NCBI RefSeq assembly: GCF_020921035.1
Contig: NC_063156.1
Coordinates: forward strand, 2,418,001 to 2,482,000
Direction: 5' to 3'
Source: Rhodamnia argentea
Lineage: Eukaryota; Streptophyta; Magnoliopsida; Myrtales; Myrtaceae
Length of the DNA stretch: 64,000 nucleotides
The notes under the pieces were generated by a model. The model made no database searches and was not told where the DNA came from. It saw only the letters and a program-made list of their open reading frames with translations. The number at the start of each line of letters is the position of its first letter. The first letter of the stretch is position 1. Shown here piece by piece: positions 35,007-46,800 of this stretch. Position numbers and translations under genes: made by a program.

Positions 35007-36130
35007 AAACCAATCGCGTCATTAAAAAAAACAAAACAAAACAAAAACACTAGCGGGGATCGCAAAAAAAGCTAAATTTTCTATATAAAACACATTTAGC
35101 GAATATAGATTATCTCGGCATCGTTGCTTATCATAAGAAAGCAGGATAATCTCATGAATTCTCTTGTCGTGTTCTTATTTAGATAGTGAACCAATACCTC
35201 GTATTGAAGTTTTAACTTTGTCTATTACAAAATGCAAAGTCTTGATTATTCAAGGCTTTCGATTAGGCGATATAATGAAGAAAGATAAGTTACGTATACG
35301 TTGATTACATAAATTAAATAATTTGCAACAAGAGATTAATGACTGTAGGTAAAGTTAAATTTGAAGCGGACAACCAGGTAAAGTTAAATTTGGAAACGTA
35401 TGCTCGCAAAAAAAAAAAAAGAAAAGAAAAAGGAATTCCTATGGACCCATTAAAAAGTGAACTAATTTTTTGTAGTTAATAGATTTTATGTTTCATGATG
35501 GGTTGGTCTAATAAGGTATGATATAAGGATTCTTAACCGATCTAATACGAGCCTGAGTTGTATGAATCGAGTTGAGCCCAACCCGTGACAAGAGGGTCCT
35601 GCTATAAAGACTGTAAATAGCACTCAAGTCCCTCTCCTAACTCTAGGAACTCAAAAACAACATCACGTAAATGGTAGATACGGATTCGCATAGTTGATGG
35701 GTTGTCTCATTAAGCCAGGGATATAGAGGGTGATAAAGGAGAAGCACTTTAGCTTTGTATCATTACTATTCCTCATAAAGAACCATGGATTTCAAATCGG
35801 GTGCACAAATCTATTTAAACCTTATCAACAATTCAGTCAAGAAAAAATAAGAGAGACATTACCTGTAATGTTTGTATCATCTATCATGGTATTCCTTGAA
35901 TTAGATTATAAACAAATGTAGAAAATAAATTATTTATTTAAATTTGTATTTAAAAGGATTCCAACAAATAAAACTAAAATAAATAATACTACAAACACAT
36001 GAAGTATACAATAATAGATTGTTTTGGAAATGTAAAAGAGCAAAAGTACAATTGGATTCTCAAAAGATAAGACAAAAAGGAAAAAAGAAAATAAATATCG
36101 CAGCATTTTTGGAAAGGACTTTGTTAAAAT
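35007..36130. other. AT-rich intergenic DNA
   Basis: No gene is recognised. It contains a retroelement-like segment at about 35495-35660 that resembles 40373-40530 (see separate entries). Confidence 0.5.
35495..35660. repeat. Dispersed LTR-like repeat, copy 1
   Basis: Shares with 40373-40530, in the same order, 'ggtctaataaggtatgatataaggattcttaaccgat'-type sequence, 'gagttgagcccaacccgtgacaagagg', 'ctataaa' and 'ctcaagtc(c/t)(c/t)'. The ctataaa box followed by transcribed-looking sequence suggests an old LTR promoter. Confidence 0.6.
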
Positions 36131-36132
36131 AA

Positions 36133-36280
36133 CAGTCTTTGGGTGACTATGCGAATAACAATATCTTGTGAGCCACAAATTCTTAAAAAAGTGAACCTCA
36201 CAACAATTTTAAATTAGTTGTTATTTGTGTTTTTGTGACAAAAAAAATAGATTGTTAGTATAACAGTCACCCAAACACTA
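36133..36280. mobile_element. Short MITE with inverted ends
   Basis: The left end CAGTCTTTGGGTGACT is repeated inverted at 36265-36280 (AGTCACCCAAACACTA). The core gttgttatttgtg / cacaaca is AT-rich and non-coding. Total about 148 bp. No exact target duplication was seen, so the superfamily (hAT-like by end style) is uncertain. Confidence 0.65.
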
Positions 36281-36969
36281 TTACAAAATCAATTCCCTTT
36301 TAGAAAAAAACGAAACAATTATCCCAATTTAGTGGGATTTTGCTCTTCTATGTGAAATCTTGTTATTTCTGCAAGTGTACCATGGAGTTATCAAAGCAAA
36401 TGGATCTTCAAATTGGTAAAATAGGGGAACTCCTCATGAAGCAGTGTTGATTGTGAGTAATTGCACTAGTCATTCTAATTAACCAGCTTACAAAAACGAC
36501 TTTAGGCAATTGTGTAATTGCAAAAACTGAAAAAAAAAAAAAATTACTGCTTAAGAATACGTATGCCAACACTATTTACAATGTGCTCAGAGGTAGTTCA
36601 AGGCAATGCGTAGCATAAACATTACACTAAATTCGCTCAAGAGGGCTCCTTTGGTTAAAATGTACGATTTAAAAAGTATTTTCCTGAAAATGATTGCCTA
36701 TATCGATTATTGAAATGAACGGACAAAAAATATTTTCGTGTATGAAAATGTCTAGATATAAATTGTTATCGATAATGAAAGCGTTTTCCATCGACTAATT
36801 ATTTCATTTGCTTATACACATCGCAATGTGTTACTCTTGGAAATTCTTCAATGGTCCTAGTGGTGAAGGCTTATCTTTAATATGATTTTAGGCAACATTT
36901 TTTTTGTGGTGTTCCCCTATTTTTGTTGAATATAATAGAACTAGCAACATTTGACAAAAGATAGAAGGG

Positions 36970-37345
36970 ATAATAACACAAATGATTCATGAACTTTGAC
37001 CCATATGCAATGTGATCCATAAACTTTAAATTTGTTCATCGTGATCCCTGAACTTTAGTTTAATTTGCAATATCGTCCCTAAACTTTCAATTTCTACAAT
37101 GCCATCTCTAGACATTTGGCACATGTTCATTTAGTTCATGGACTGTATGAAAATGTTCAATATCCTAATATTGAACATTTAATTTGAATTGAAAAATGTA
37201 CCTAAAAGATCGGGGACTGCATTGAACAAATTAAAAGTTCATGGATTATATTGTATATTGGGTTAAAATTCAGGGAACACGTTAAACAAATTTAAAATTC
37301 AAGGACCATATTACATATTTGGCCAAAGTTTAGGGTATGTGCGAT
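36970..37345. mobile_element. Fold-back element, family 2
   Basis: The left arm (aactttgacccatatgcaat ... gatccataaactttaaattt) pairs with the reverse complement of the right arm (aaattcaaggaccatattac ... atttggccaaagttt). Each arm is over 100 bp and carries repeated 'gatccctgaacttta'-type phrases. It is non-coding and resembles the long-inverted-repeat MITEs of plants, probably Mutator-like. Confidence 0.7.
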
Positions 37346-37582
37346 CTAGTGGTAACTAATTACACTTCCCCGATTCCAATGTACCAAAAAGTTTTATGCT
37401 TACTAAAGCAATTGTTGCCTTATATTGAAAAGGAGTACTCTAAAGTTTTGAGTAACGCCTGCATTAGGCTAGTTATATAGTAGTTGTACAAGCCCTTCAT
37501 CAAAAGATTGACAGATAGTAGAAATTCAAAATTGAAAATTACACCCGTCTTTCGACTAAACCTAACCCACTCTACCTCTCTC

Positions 37583-38160
37583 GGGAAAATTGCAAAAAAT
37601 CTTAAATTTATTGCCCTTTTGTCAATTTAGCCCAAGATATTTTCACGTTTTGCCAATTGTGTCAATCCTATCATGTTGACGCTAATCGTCTTGCATGGTA
37701 CAACCTGCTTGACGTGAATAATTTTTAATAACATTTTAATACTATTAGATTTTTTAATTTTTTGTGTTTTCCTTCTTTAGTTTTTATCTTTTTTCTTTTT
37801 CCCTCCGCCGGACCTAGTCGATGGCCAATGCTTGCCCACCCACGCCTGTGTGTTCCTCGCTCCAAGTCGGCAACCTCCTCTATCCATCGACAAGGCTAGG
37901 TGATGGTCGGCAAAAGGAAAAGAAAGAAAATAAAAGAAAAGAAAAAAAGTAAAGAATCAAAACATAAAATTAAAAAAATTAAAATATTACTAAAAAATTA
38001 TCCACGTCAACGCTGGCCGTGACACCGTAGAATGGTTAGCATCTAACTCAACGATTTTCAGTCAAAATTAGCCGGATAGATTCAATTAATAAAATATGAA
38101 AAGATTTATGATTGAACTAACAAAAGCGCAATAGATTTAAGACTTTTCAAACAAGTTTTC
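37583..38160. mobile_element. Fold-back element, family 1 (copy A)
   Basis: The left arm starts gggaaaattgcaaaaaatcttaaatttattg; the right arm in reverse reads gaaaacttgtttgaaaagtcttaaatctattg. Arms of about 200 bp include caatttta/tgacgtgaataattttt phrases and enclose a GC-rich core (37800-37910). Flanks show only an imperfect ctctctc / tctctca match, so the target duplication is unsure. Confidence 0.75.
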
Positions 38161-38469
38161 TTCTCTCATTTCCTATGTTCTTGAGCAATCGCTGTGCCTC
38201 CACCATCGAAGTTATCGCCACTACCATCACCAACCAATTGCCACTATCGACCACTTTATTATTGCTATCATCTCCTACTTCACCTCTCGTTTTGGCTAGT
38301 AGAAGCCGACAGCCTTAGGCGAGGGCCGCCTTCGCCCGGCCTTCGCTAGCCTCGGACTAGGGATGTCTGCACTTGTTCTCGCGAAGGCCGCCCTCGCCCG
38401 GGTGGGCATGGGCTGCCCTCCCCTAAGCTAGCGAGGGTGAACATCGCTTGAGGTCAACATAGGGAAAAG

Positions 38470-38672
38470 TGAAAAAAGAAAAACAAGAAAATTTACAAAA
38501 ATTACAACAACTGTCCATGTTAGCACCACGTGTCATGTAGGATAACCGGGCGCTGACTAGATGTCACGTCAACAATTTCATGCCAAAATTGCAAATCGTT
38601 GAAAGATTTAGAACTGAATTGGCCGTGGTACAATGGATTTATGATTTTATCGACAAATTTTCCATATTATGC
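38470..38672. repeat. Third fold-back arm next to copy A
   Basis: The right-arm sequence of family 1 appears again (…ccgggcgctgactagatgtcacgtcaacaattt … gatttagaactgaattgg … cgacaaattttcc), preceded by another GC-rich core at 38300-38460. It lacks its own left arm. Confidence 0.65.
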
Positions 38673-38938
38673 GCTATAACCCACGACTTTTTGTCACTCC
38701 AAAAGATATATAGGTGGATTTTTTTTTTTTTTGGGACGAGATATACAGGTGGACTTTTTTGTGGGGGCGGTTTACATCTATCAAAGATATATATGTGAAG
38801 TTTTGGTCCAATAGAATGTTAAATTAGTCTCGGCAAGTAACTACTACTACTCATATGTCATTTAATCAATTCCTTCAAGTATCATGTTATTTCATTCATG
38901 GCAAATTTAACGTTGTTATACATCTCATCACTAGTGTG

Positions 38939-38990
38939 TTCACACACGCACGCACGCACGCACGCACACATATATAAATATAAATATAAA
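38939..38990. repeat. Compound microsatellite (CACG)n and (AAATAT)n
   Basis: cacacacgcacgcacgcacg... followed by atataaatataaatataaat. Confidence 0.9.
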
Positions 38991-40372
38991 TATTTGTAGA
39001 TCCAGCTAAACAGTAGCTATAAATGACAAAAAACGAAGCTGCGAGTGTGTGACCAGCACCTTAAACTAATCATATGACCGGATTTAACTGAATAAACATT
39101 AGGGTTTTCGACTTGGCATCTTGTTGGGTTTCATTTCCGACTCCGTTCGTGCCGGGTTTTTGTTTTTGACCCACGAAAGTTATTCCCAAGTCTCCAATGG
39201 CATCAACCCAAGGTTGTCACCCGTGACGACAGGGGCATCTTGATTTGGCCCTTTTTTCTTTTCAAGGAAAATCTAACGAGAAATCGAAAACTTTGGACTC
39301 TACTTGAACGTTGAATGTTCTTTTCAAGCTGTCCGTAAGAAAATTAAATAGAAAGCATTTGCTTCGAGTTTAGTATATGCATAGGATGAGATAGAAGCGC
39401 AAATGATGCTAAAATATTATATGAAAGGAAACAAATGTCAAAAACACAAGTTATTCACAAATTTGACAAAAATAACTCTGGAAATATAAGGGTCGGTGAT
39501 TTACGGAAGATTTGTTCAAATAACATAATATGACGACCTCTTGACTTGTTGAAATGTGATACATAAAGCATAATCTGAGATAAACAAGATATCTTAAGAT
39601 TAAAGTTTCCATCTATGTAGCGCGTAGTCTGAAAACCCTAAAAATGGGAAAGATGAACAAGAATCTTCCTTTTTCAATGGGGCAGAATCAATAGAACCAA
39701 CCCATTTGTTGGTTTCCTCATTTGAAATGTTCAAAGAGGGCCTCATCTGATTCCCCGTTCAAAACCCACTTTTAAAAAGGACAAAGTTAAAAATTCCTTT
39801 TTGGTTCTGGGGTCAGAACAGCATCCTTTTGCCTTGGCGAATCCTAACGAGGGTCTCTAGATTCTGAGGAGATCGAGTCAAGAAACCTGCCCAAGACTCC
39901 TTTTATTGCACGTGTCATACTTCCATATGTTGTATTAAACAGATATGAAAGAAATTACTACTAAATGAAAGCATCAAAGACGGTGTAAAAGTTCATTTTC
40001 GGCTGGATATCCTTGCCCCATGTGGGGATGGCTGAACTCGCAGCCGCCAGATTATTAAAAGTTCTTTGGCGGGTACTTCTACTATCGATCTATAACTGTG
40101 CAATGGATCACGTTAAAACTTCCCCTAATCTACTATAGCCATCCCTCGCCCACATGCAAACTTCACCGATTAAAAAAAAAATGGTAATATCCGTATTTTG
40201 ATTCGACGTCGAATTAGAAAATCGCTTGGAGGTCGTATGCTTTTTGTAGTTCGATTCACTCATTTGTTGTAGAGATTAACATAGTAATTACACGATTAAT
40301 CCCGCTCCCTCTCTTTCTACACACAACCATAAACAGAATTCGCGCGGCTTTGTTGAGTATGATAAAATCCAT

Positions 40373-40530
40373 TGTTGATCTAATAAAGTAAGATATGAGG
40401 ATTTTTAATCGATTTAGTATGGATTGGCTAGTATGGGCCGAGTTAGGCCCGACCCGTGATGAGAGGACTCGCAGTCAAAAATTCTATAAATAGGCTCAAG
40501 TCTTTCTTGTAGCCCTCTAATGTAGAAATC
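40373..40530. repeat. Dispersed LTR-like repeat, copy 2
   Basis: Related to 35495-35660, with a clearer TATA-like box (ctataaatagg) followed by ctcaagtctttcttgtag. It may be the promoter end of an old LTR. Confidence 0.6.
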
Positions 40531-40959
40531 GGAATGCACCTTTTCGTTCGATTAGTGGTTGTCTCACTCTGCCAGCGTTGCAAGAGCGAATAGACTAGGA
40601 AGCCCCAACACTCTCCGGAGGCTTATATGTTGTGTCGGACACTATCCGAGACTTTTTCGACACTATCGGACTTGAGATCACACGCGATTGGCACCCCAAT
40701 CATGCCAACGACATGCAAATTCAGCATTCCGACACGCCATTTCGCCATATACGAGGTTAATTTTAAGTATTTTTAAGTCATATATCCATCCAACCCAAAA
40801 TTAATATACCCGACTAGTCCCTAGAAAAACCTAATCGTGAATCCCTAATAGAAGAAGAGGAAAAAACTCACCGCTGATATTTTTATATACACATGATAAT
40901 TATAAAATTGTGTATCTAATATACAACGTGTCCCGATGTGTCGAAATTCTCTATTTTTT

Positions 40960-41025
40960 GAAAAATGTCGTGTCGGCGTGCCGTGTTGCGTGTCGCGTGT
41001 CGCGTGTTGTGTGTCGGTGTTGATG
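40960..41025. repeat. TGTCG/CGTGT short tandem array
   Basis: Overlapping gtgtcg, gtgccgtgt and gtgtcgcgtgtcgcgtg units; the 11-12 bp local period is irregular. Confidence 0.7.
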
Positions 41026-41195
41026 CTACTTAGAGAATGGAGGGGAAGCACTTGAGTTCATCGTCATCCCGCATCCTATCTCGATGGATTCCAAACCAGG
41101 TGTGTGAATCCCCTATCCTTTATCGTATAGTGTGTTTCTGATTTTGGTTATTGCGATCATTGGGCATGCCAGATTCGTGGCTTACATTCATCACA

Positions 41196-41695
41196 CTTGA
41201 AGTTTGAGAAAATTCTCAAGAAAGTTCTAAATCTATTGCAATTGTGCAAATTATGTCATAAACTTTTTTGTTATCAATTAAATTGTAAAACTTTTACATT
41301 TGTGCCAATTCAATCCATCCGATCACTTTGCTCGGTTGGCGCTAACAATGGAAACTTTTAATAATAGCTTAATTTTTTTATTTTTTATTTATTTTCCTTT
41401 TTTCTCTTCTTTCTTTTTTTTCTTCTCATTTTTCATCCCGCTAGTCACTGGGTGACTGGCTAGAGAAAGAAGGAGAAGAAAAAAAAACATAGAAAATAAA
41501 AAAAAGTTAAAAAAATATTAAAATATCATTAAAAATTATCATGTCGGCGTTGGCTAGTCAAAGTTGGTAGGATGAAATGAATTGTCACTAATGTAAAAGG
41601 GTTAGAACTCAATTGGTCAAAAAAAGGGTTTAGTACTAAATTGAAACAATTGCAGTATGTTTATGAATTTTTTGGTAATTTTTCCCTTGAAGTTT
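41196..41695. mobile_element. Fold-back element, family 1 (copy B) with 10-bp target duplication
   Basis: The element 41206-41685 (480 bp) is almost entirely two inverted arms: left gagaaaattctcaag ... aaatctattgcaattgtg, right (reversed) ggaaaaattaccaaaaaattc ... catactgcaattgttt. They meet at a pyrimidine/purine-rich hairpin around cccgctagtcactgggtgactgg. It is flanked by the identical 10-mer CTTGAAGTTT at 41196-41205 and 41686-41695. A 9-11 bp duplication together with long inverted repeats is the mark of Mutator-like (MULE) non-autonomous elements. No coding capacity. Confidence 0.88.
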
Positions 41696-44600
41696 ACGTA
41701 GTCGCACTAGAGTTTTTCTTTTCGATTGAATAACTAACGCAAAGGAAGAGATAATTGAAAAACGTTCCAAAAGATAAATTTTTATTCTGAATGATAATGA
41801 TGAACCTAGCAATGACTTAGGCGCCTATTTATAGGGCGGTCGCCCTTTAGGAAACAATCGAATACTTAAAATCAAATAACATAATTAAGAAAGAAATATT
41901 GATAACAGGGAAAGTCTTCAAAATGAGTCTGAAATCTTTGATCTCGCAATAATCAAGGGAAACAACGATATCGCAATCTTCTAAAATCTCACAATCTTCA
42001 TTGATTGCCAAAATCTAGTTTGTATCTTCTAAGATTTTGCAATCTTCTTTGATTTGATATGTTGTCCGCTCTTACGACGTTTCAACGACGTTTCCTTATA
42101 TGCATTTGCCAACTGTTCTACATCAATAACTCTTAGACTAGAGTACGTCGTCGGTATTGTTTTCAAAAATAAAAGTGTGTTGTGTCAATCACTTGGCATA
42201 GAGTTAGTTATCCTTGCATCAACCGGCAACTATACAATTTCGCTATTCTATTGCGCCGCGGGTCGCGTGCCCCGTCTTAGCGCGGCTGCTGGCATGGGGG
42301 GTTAGTTGTGCTCAATCAAGTTAGATAAATCAAAGATAGAGTATCCTCCGATGTCTAAGCTTGGAAGGGGGCACTTTCAATTTCCTGAAATTGGGTGGGG
42401 GTCACACTTTCAAAACAAAGATCGCCACCATAGTATTGTAAGGCAAATTTACACAAAAGACGCAACGTCCTCGTTGGCACATCACCTAATGTGATGACGA
42501 TTAGAATTAATTAAATCTACTTTCACCAACTTCACATGAATCCAGTTCAACCACCTGTACACATCTGAGAAATATCTCAGAAATATTTATTGTATCTTTT
42601 ATTTAATTTCCTGTCCTTCCACGTTTTAGGGTTCTCTCATCTTATATTAGTCAAAACCCTAAAAGACGTGACTCTTCTAAAACCCTAAACAATCCTATCA
42701 GGAAAAAAAAAAAAAAAAACTAAACCAGGTCCTTCACACATACTTCCAGATTCGAACACCGACCTTCCCTTAAAAATGTAGATGGTCCTGTGATCTTGAA
42801 CAAGCCAGACAAAAGAAGGGTCTTAACAAAAACTGAAATTTTACGTAGAGATCCACCGGACAAAAGCAGCAATGGCCATGTTAGGGTTTCGTTACACGAG
42901 AGAGAGAGAGAGACTATGTATATTGTAAGACCCTCCCGATGCTCGATTTTGATGAAGCGTTTCGCCTAATGACGTGTCGTTTTGAGAACTTTACGCACGA
43001 CCTATATCGATTGCGAAGCCGACTTGGCGTTATGGACGGAACCAATTGTGCATTTCTTTTTTTTTTTTTTTCTGGCTTGATAAACATTGAGTTCTCCAAT
43101 GTAGTGGAAAAAACTTTCGGAAAAACATGATTGGTTCAATAACTTCTCGTCAACATGATATGTGATATCGTTGATATATATATCGGACCCTTTTGAAAAA
43201 TGCATGTTGAATGCTCTCGCAATTTAATTATCTCATTTTTTTTTAGATGAATAATTCTTATTTCCCCTCCAACTTCATGCACATACGATACGAGGTATGC
43301 ACGAGGTAATTGATAGCTCTATTGCAAAATCATATCTGTCCACTTTTTCTAGAGCTGACTTCTCATCCCCTGGCGCTGGAATCGTTCTCGAGTTGACTTT
43401 AGTCGTTTACAAAGCGTCCTATTTTGTCCCCCCCAAAAGAAAAGAGAATAAAAGAAAAAATAAATGAATAACCAAGTAACAATGCGGTCTCACCAACCTC
43501 CGTCGGAGACGCGAATACATATGACACATTAAGATTGTTTAATCTCATGATAAACTGGGAAAAGTACCCAAAAAATTCCTAAATTAATGAATTTTGTGTC
43601 AATTTAGTTATAAGCATTCCAACTTACCAATTTAGTCCTAATCATTTTAAATATTTACCAATGTAGTTCATATAGTCAATTTTGACCAGAAATCCCTAGT
43701 ATGAGCTCCAACCGTCCTACATGGCATGGCTATCGTTGATGTGGATAATTTTATAATAATATTTAGGTATTTTTTTCCAGTTCTTTCGGAGGTGTCACTT
43801 TGACCATCCAAATGCTGCTTCTTTCTACACTTTCTGTCACTGCAGTTTATGAATGAACTCAAATATGAGCGTATTAAAGAAAATATACACTGCCCATATT
43901 TCTGTGCAAATCATAGGTCATAACAACGCTATTTTAGAATAAGAGACACAGGCGATGGAGCGCAGTTTCTAACCAAGAAATCCATGGCAATCTCTTGAAT
44001 CTTTTCCTGGGGAATAACCTTCTCTGAGGAGAATACATTCTGCCTATTTTATCCCTCAAATCACCCCCCCTTGAATAGAAGGCAGTTCACATCTCTCCCT
44101 AGAGGTCTGTCCAAGGTCTTGCCAGTCTTTCAAAAGAAAGGATCACTCTCTACTCTTCTTCACGTGGGATTCTCTCCAAAAATTTTCCTTGATCTTCAGT
44201 AGAGAATTGCCACAAAATTGACCTAATTTCCTTTAAAAAAAAAATTGAACTTTAAGTCCAGTTCAAATTTTGTCGCTGAACTTCTTTTCGTCAAAAAAAA
44301 AAAAAAAAACCACCAAACATATGCGTTCTTTGATATGAAAATAAGGGAAATTAGAAAGGATCAACAACGATTTTTGTAAAAAGAAGTTGGAAACAATATC
44401 GGCAATTGAATTTAAAATTAGAGATTTTAGACTCCGGAAAATTCCCTCTTTGACAATCCCATCTTTCACATATGAGTATCTTTATAATTTCAGGCCGATT
44501 GCTTTTATTTTCCAAAAAAAAAAAAACCAGATTGCAAATTTAGGATGTGTTTGGTTCAGCTTTTCTATGGGATTTCGGGAAAATGCAAATGACTTTAACT

Positions 44601-46800
44601 TAAAAAAAGGCTTTGGGAAAATGCAAAAACTGTTTGGTAAATTGTAATTTGGGAAGTAACTTTGAGAGAAATGTGTTTGGTAGAAACACATTTGAAAAGT
44701 CCCTTCAGGTGATTAATTTAACCTTTTTAATTTTAATTTGTTTAGAATTAGAAAAAAAAAATTACCACAATTAACACAATTTGAATGTTGATATTTTAAC
44801 AGATTTTTTTCATCGTATTAACAGATTTATAAATGTAATAAAATGACATTTATTTTCTGCTAAAAAAAATCAAATTCGACCAATACAACGATGTATTAAA
44901 ATGTTCAACCCCGTTTTAAGTTGCAAAGATGCATTGTGACAATCAACTATAATTGCTCAATCTTACACCGAAAACACAATAACTATTAGCAATCTCATGA
45001 CCCAATGTTACCGTTTTATAAAATCTCACTTGCAAGCCAACTCACTAACCATGCTCGTGTAAAATTTTCTTTTTTTTTCCATTCTGAAGCTGCAAAACTG
45101 CTCATATTTCACATCGATCCCCACGACTCAAAGTTGTTGATTCTGCAGCAAACTGACATTTCATTGATTAACATGAACTGGTTATATCAAGGGACCAGAA
45201 ATACAAATTGTACGGCTAAAATGATCCTCCCATCTATTTGGAATCTCACAGAAGAGTCTATAGTGGTGCAACTACTCCCTCAGCTTGACGTGATAGAACT
45301 TGCGCCTACGACCTGCACTGCAGTGAATGGCTCTCTATAGACCAACTGCTTCCTTGGTCTTCGATTGCTACAGAACACATGCATAATTAAAGGCTGGACG
45401 AAACATCGCATGCTAAGTTTGTGCTGCCACCAGTTACTTTGTTAAAAAAAACAAAAAGCAAGGAAAGATTGTGCAACGAGCCTCTGTACAAAGCTACAGG
45501 CAGGGAAACCACTCATCACAGTCAATTCATAGCATTCAAACAACTAACTCATTCACATTATTCACTTCAAGAAGCTGTTGTTTCAATTTTAGAACGTAAA
45601 ACACTCATCATCGCTAACCTTTCATTGCTGCTGTGTGAAAATGACAAATTAATTTCATGTGATGCCAAACATAGAGCTCCTCAGATAATCAATCAACAGC
45701 AATAGAAGACATAAATATGCAGGATCTTGTTGTACATAATGGCTTTCAATAGTAGAGACATCAACATAGTACAACGAATTAATTTGCTCAAATCATAATC
45801 ACAAGAGCTTGTATAGCTCAGGCTTCAAATGCACACACGTGCACACATAAATTCACGAAAAGCACAGGGACACATCCACGCACACGTGCTTGCACAAAAG
45901 GGTGATCACTAACAATGTGCTTTGAGCTCTCAATGCCTCCATCTATGACAAATTTGACGTAGTGTCGTCTACTTAATTAGGTGGGTGCAGAGAAGAAGTT
46001 CAGCAAGAGAGGAAGCACAATTCAATTCTCGTGGCCCATGGTGCAAAGCGGAACATAACACGATGCCTTGAGAGAGAATGATCATTTGCATATGAGCAAA
46101 AGGAATTTGCCCATCCCTCGCGCATTCTAATCGAAGATGCGATGAATAAATTAAGTCATCACCTAAAATAACCCACAGGAACCGACGATCCACGCCACAT
46201 CCAACCCATGTATGAGCATCTTCGGACACCCTTTCCTTCCAACCAGCAAGAAGCAAAAGGGGATGCGAGATTAGGGCATTTTCTTCAAAGGTTCGCCCGC
46301 CTCCGACGAAGATGACAGAAACGAAAAGAGATTGGGAGAGCAAAAAATAATTGTATTCAATTGATCCTTTCTTACATGTAACATATATATTACAAGAAGA
46401 GAAGATAGAATTAGGAAACAAGATGATTCTTTCTCATCTTCTACCGATTCATCAAGTATTCATTAAATCAATCTAAGATGAACATGATCAAATCATATCT
46501 TCAATGAAAGACCCTTTTGGTCTCAGATGACTCTTATGCTAGATCAGCACATAACTCAAAAATCCCACAGCCCTCTTGCCTCGTCTCAGAGAAGACGCAA
46601 ATGGGAGATGAAAAGAGCACTCAGAGAAAGGAAATGGCGAGGGGAACAAGAACCTGCAGAGTTCCTGTTTTTCAAAGGGGCAAACTTGGACTTCTGCTAA
46701 GTTTTTTAGGGCAAAAGAGGAAAGTGCGAACTTTCCAAGGTGCGTTTTTTCGAGGGGTTCAGCTACTTGCGCCTCGCGACAAATCTCTCTGTTCCTCTCT
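41696..46800. other. Gene-poor AT-rich region
   Basis: No recognised gene. It contains a fold-back arm (43557-43775), a (GA)n run at 42899-42913 and several poly-A tracts. The segment 44540-44700 has the 'gtgtttggt' phrases common at ends of hAT-like MITEs. The segment 46320-46540 (aataattgtattcaattgatcc ...) resembles the R/U5 part of copia-type LTRs but has no partner. The frame 45969-46421 lacks an ATG start and resembles nothing. Confidence 0.5.
43557..43775. repeat. Single arm of fold-back family 1
   Basis: Starts gggaaaagtacccaaaaaattcc and continues with the family's ordered phrases (caatttagt, ccaatttagtcctaat, tagtcaattttgacc, gttgatgtggataatttta). The opposite arm is missing. Confidence 0.65.

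Larger units (their letters stand above)
38991..41195. other. Intergenic DNA with repeats
   Basis: No gene is recognised. It contains the second LTR-like repeat (40373-40530) and a TGTCG/CGTGT-rich stretch (about 40930-41022). Confidence 0.5.

Noticed and set aside
42281..42294. The 14-mer cgcggctgctggca, identical to part of a conserved small-subunit rRNA site (antisense)
   Set aside because: The match does not extend on either side, so it is most likely chance rather than an organelle rRNA insertion.
45969..46421. A 150-codon minus-strand open stretch
   Set aside because: There is no ATG at its start, and part of it lies in LTR-like sequence.
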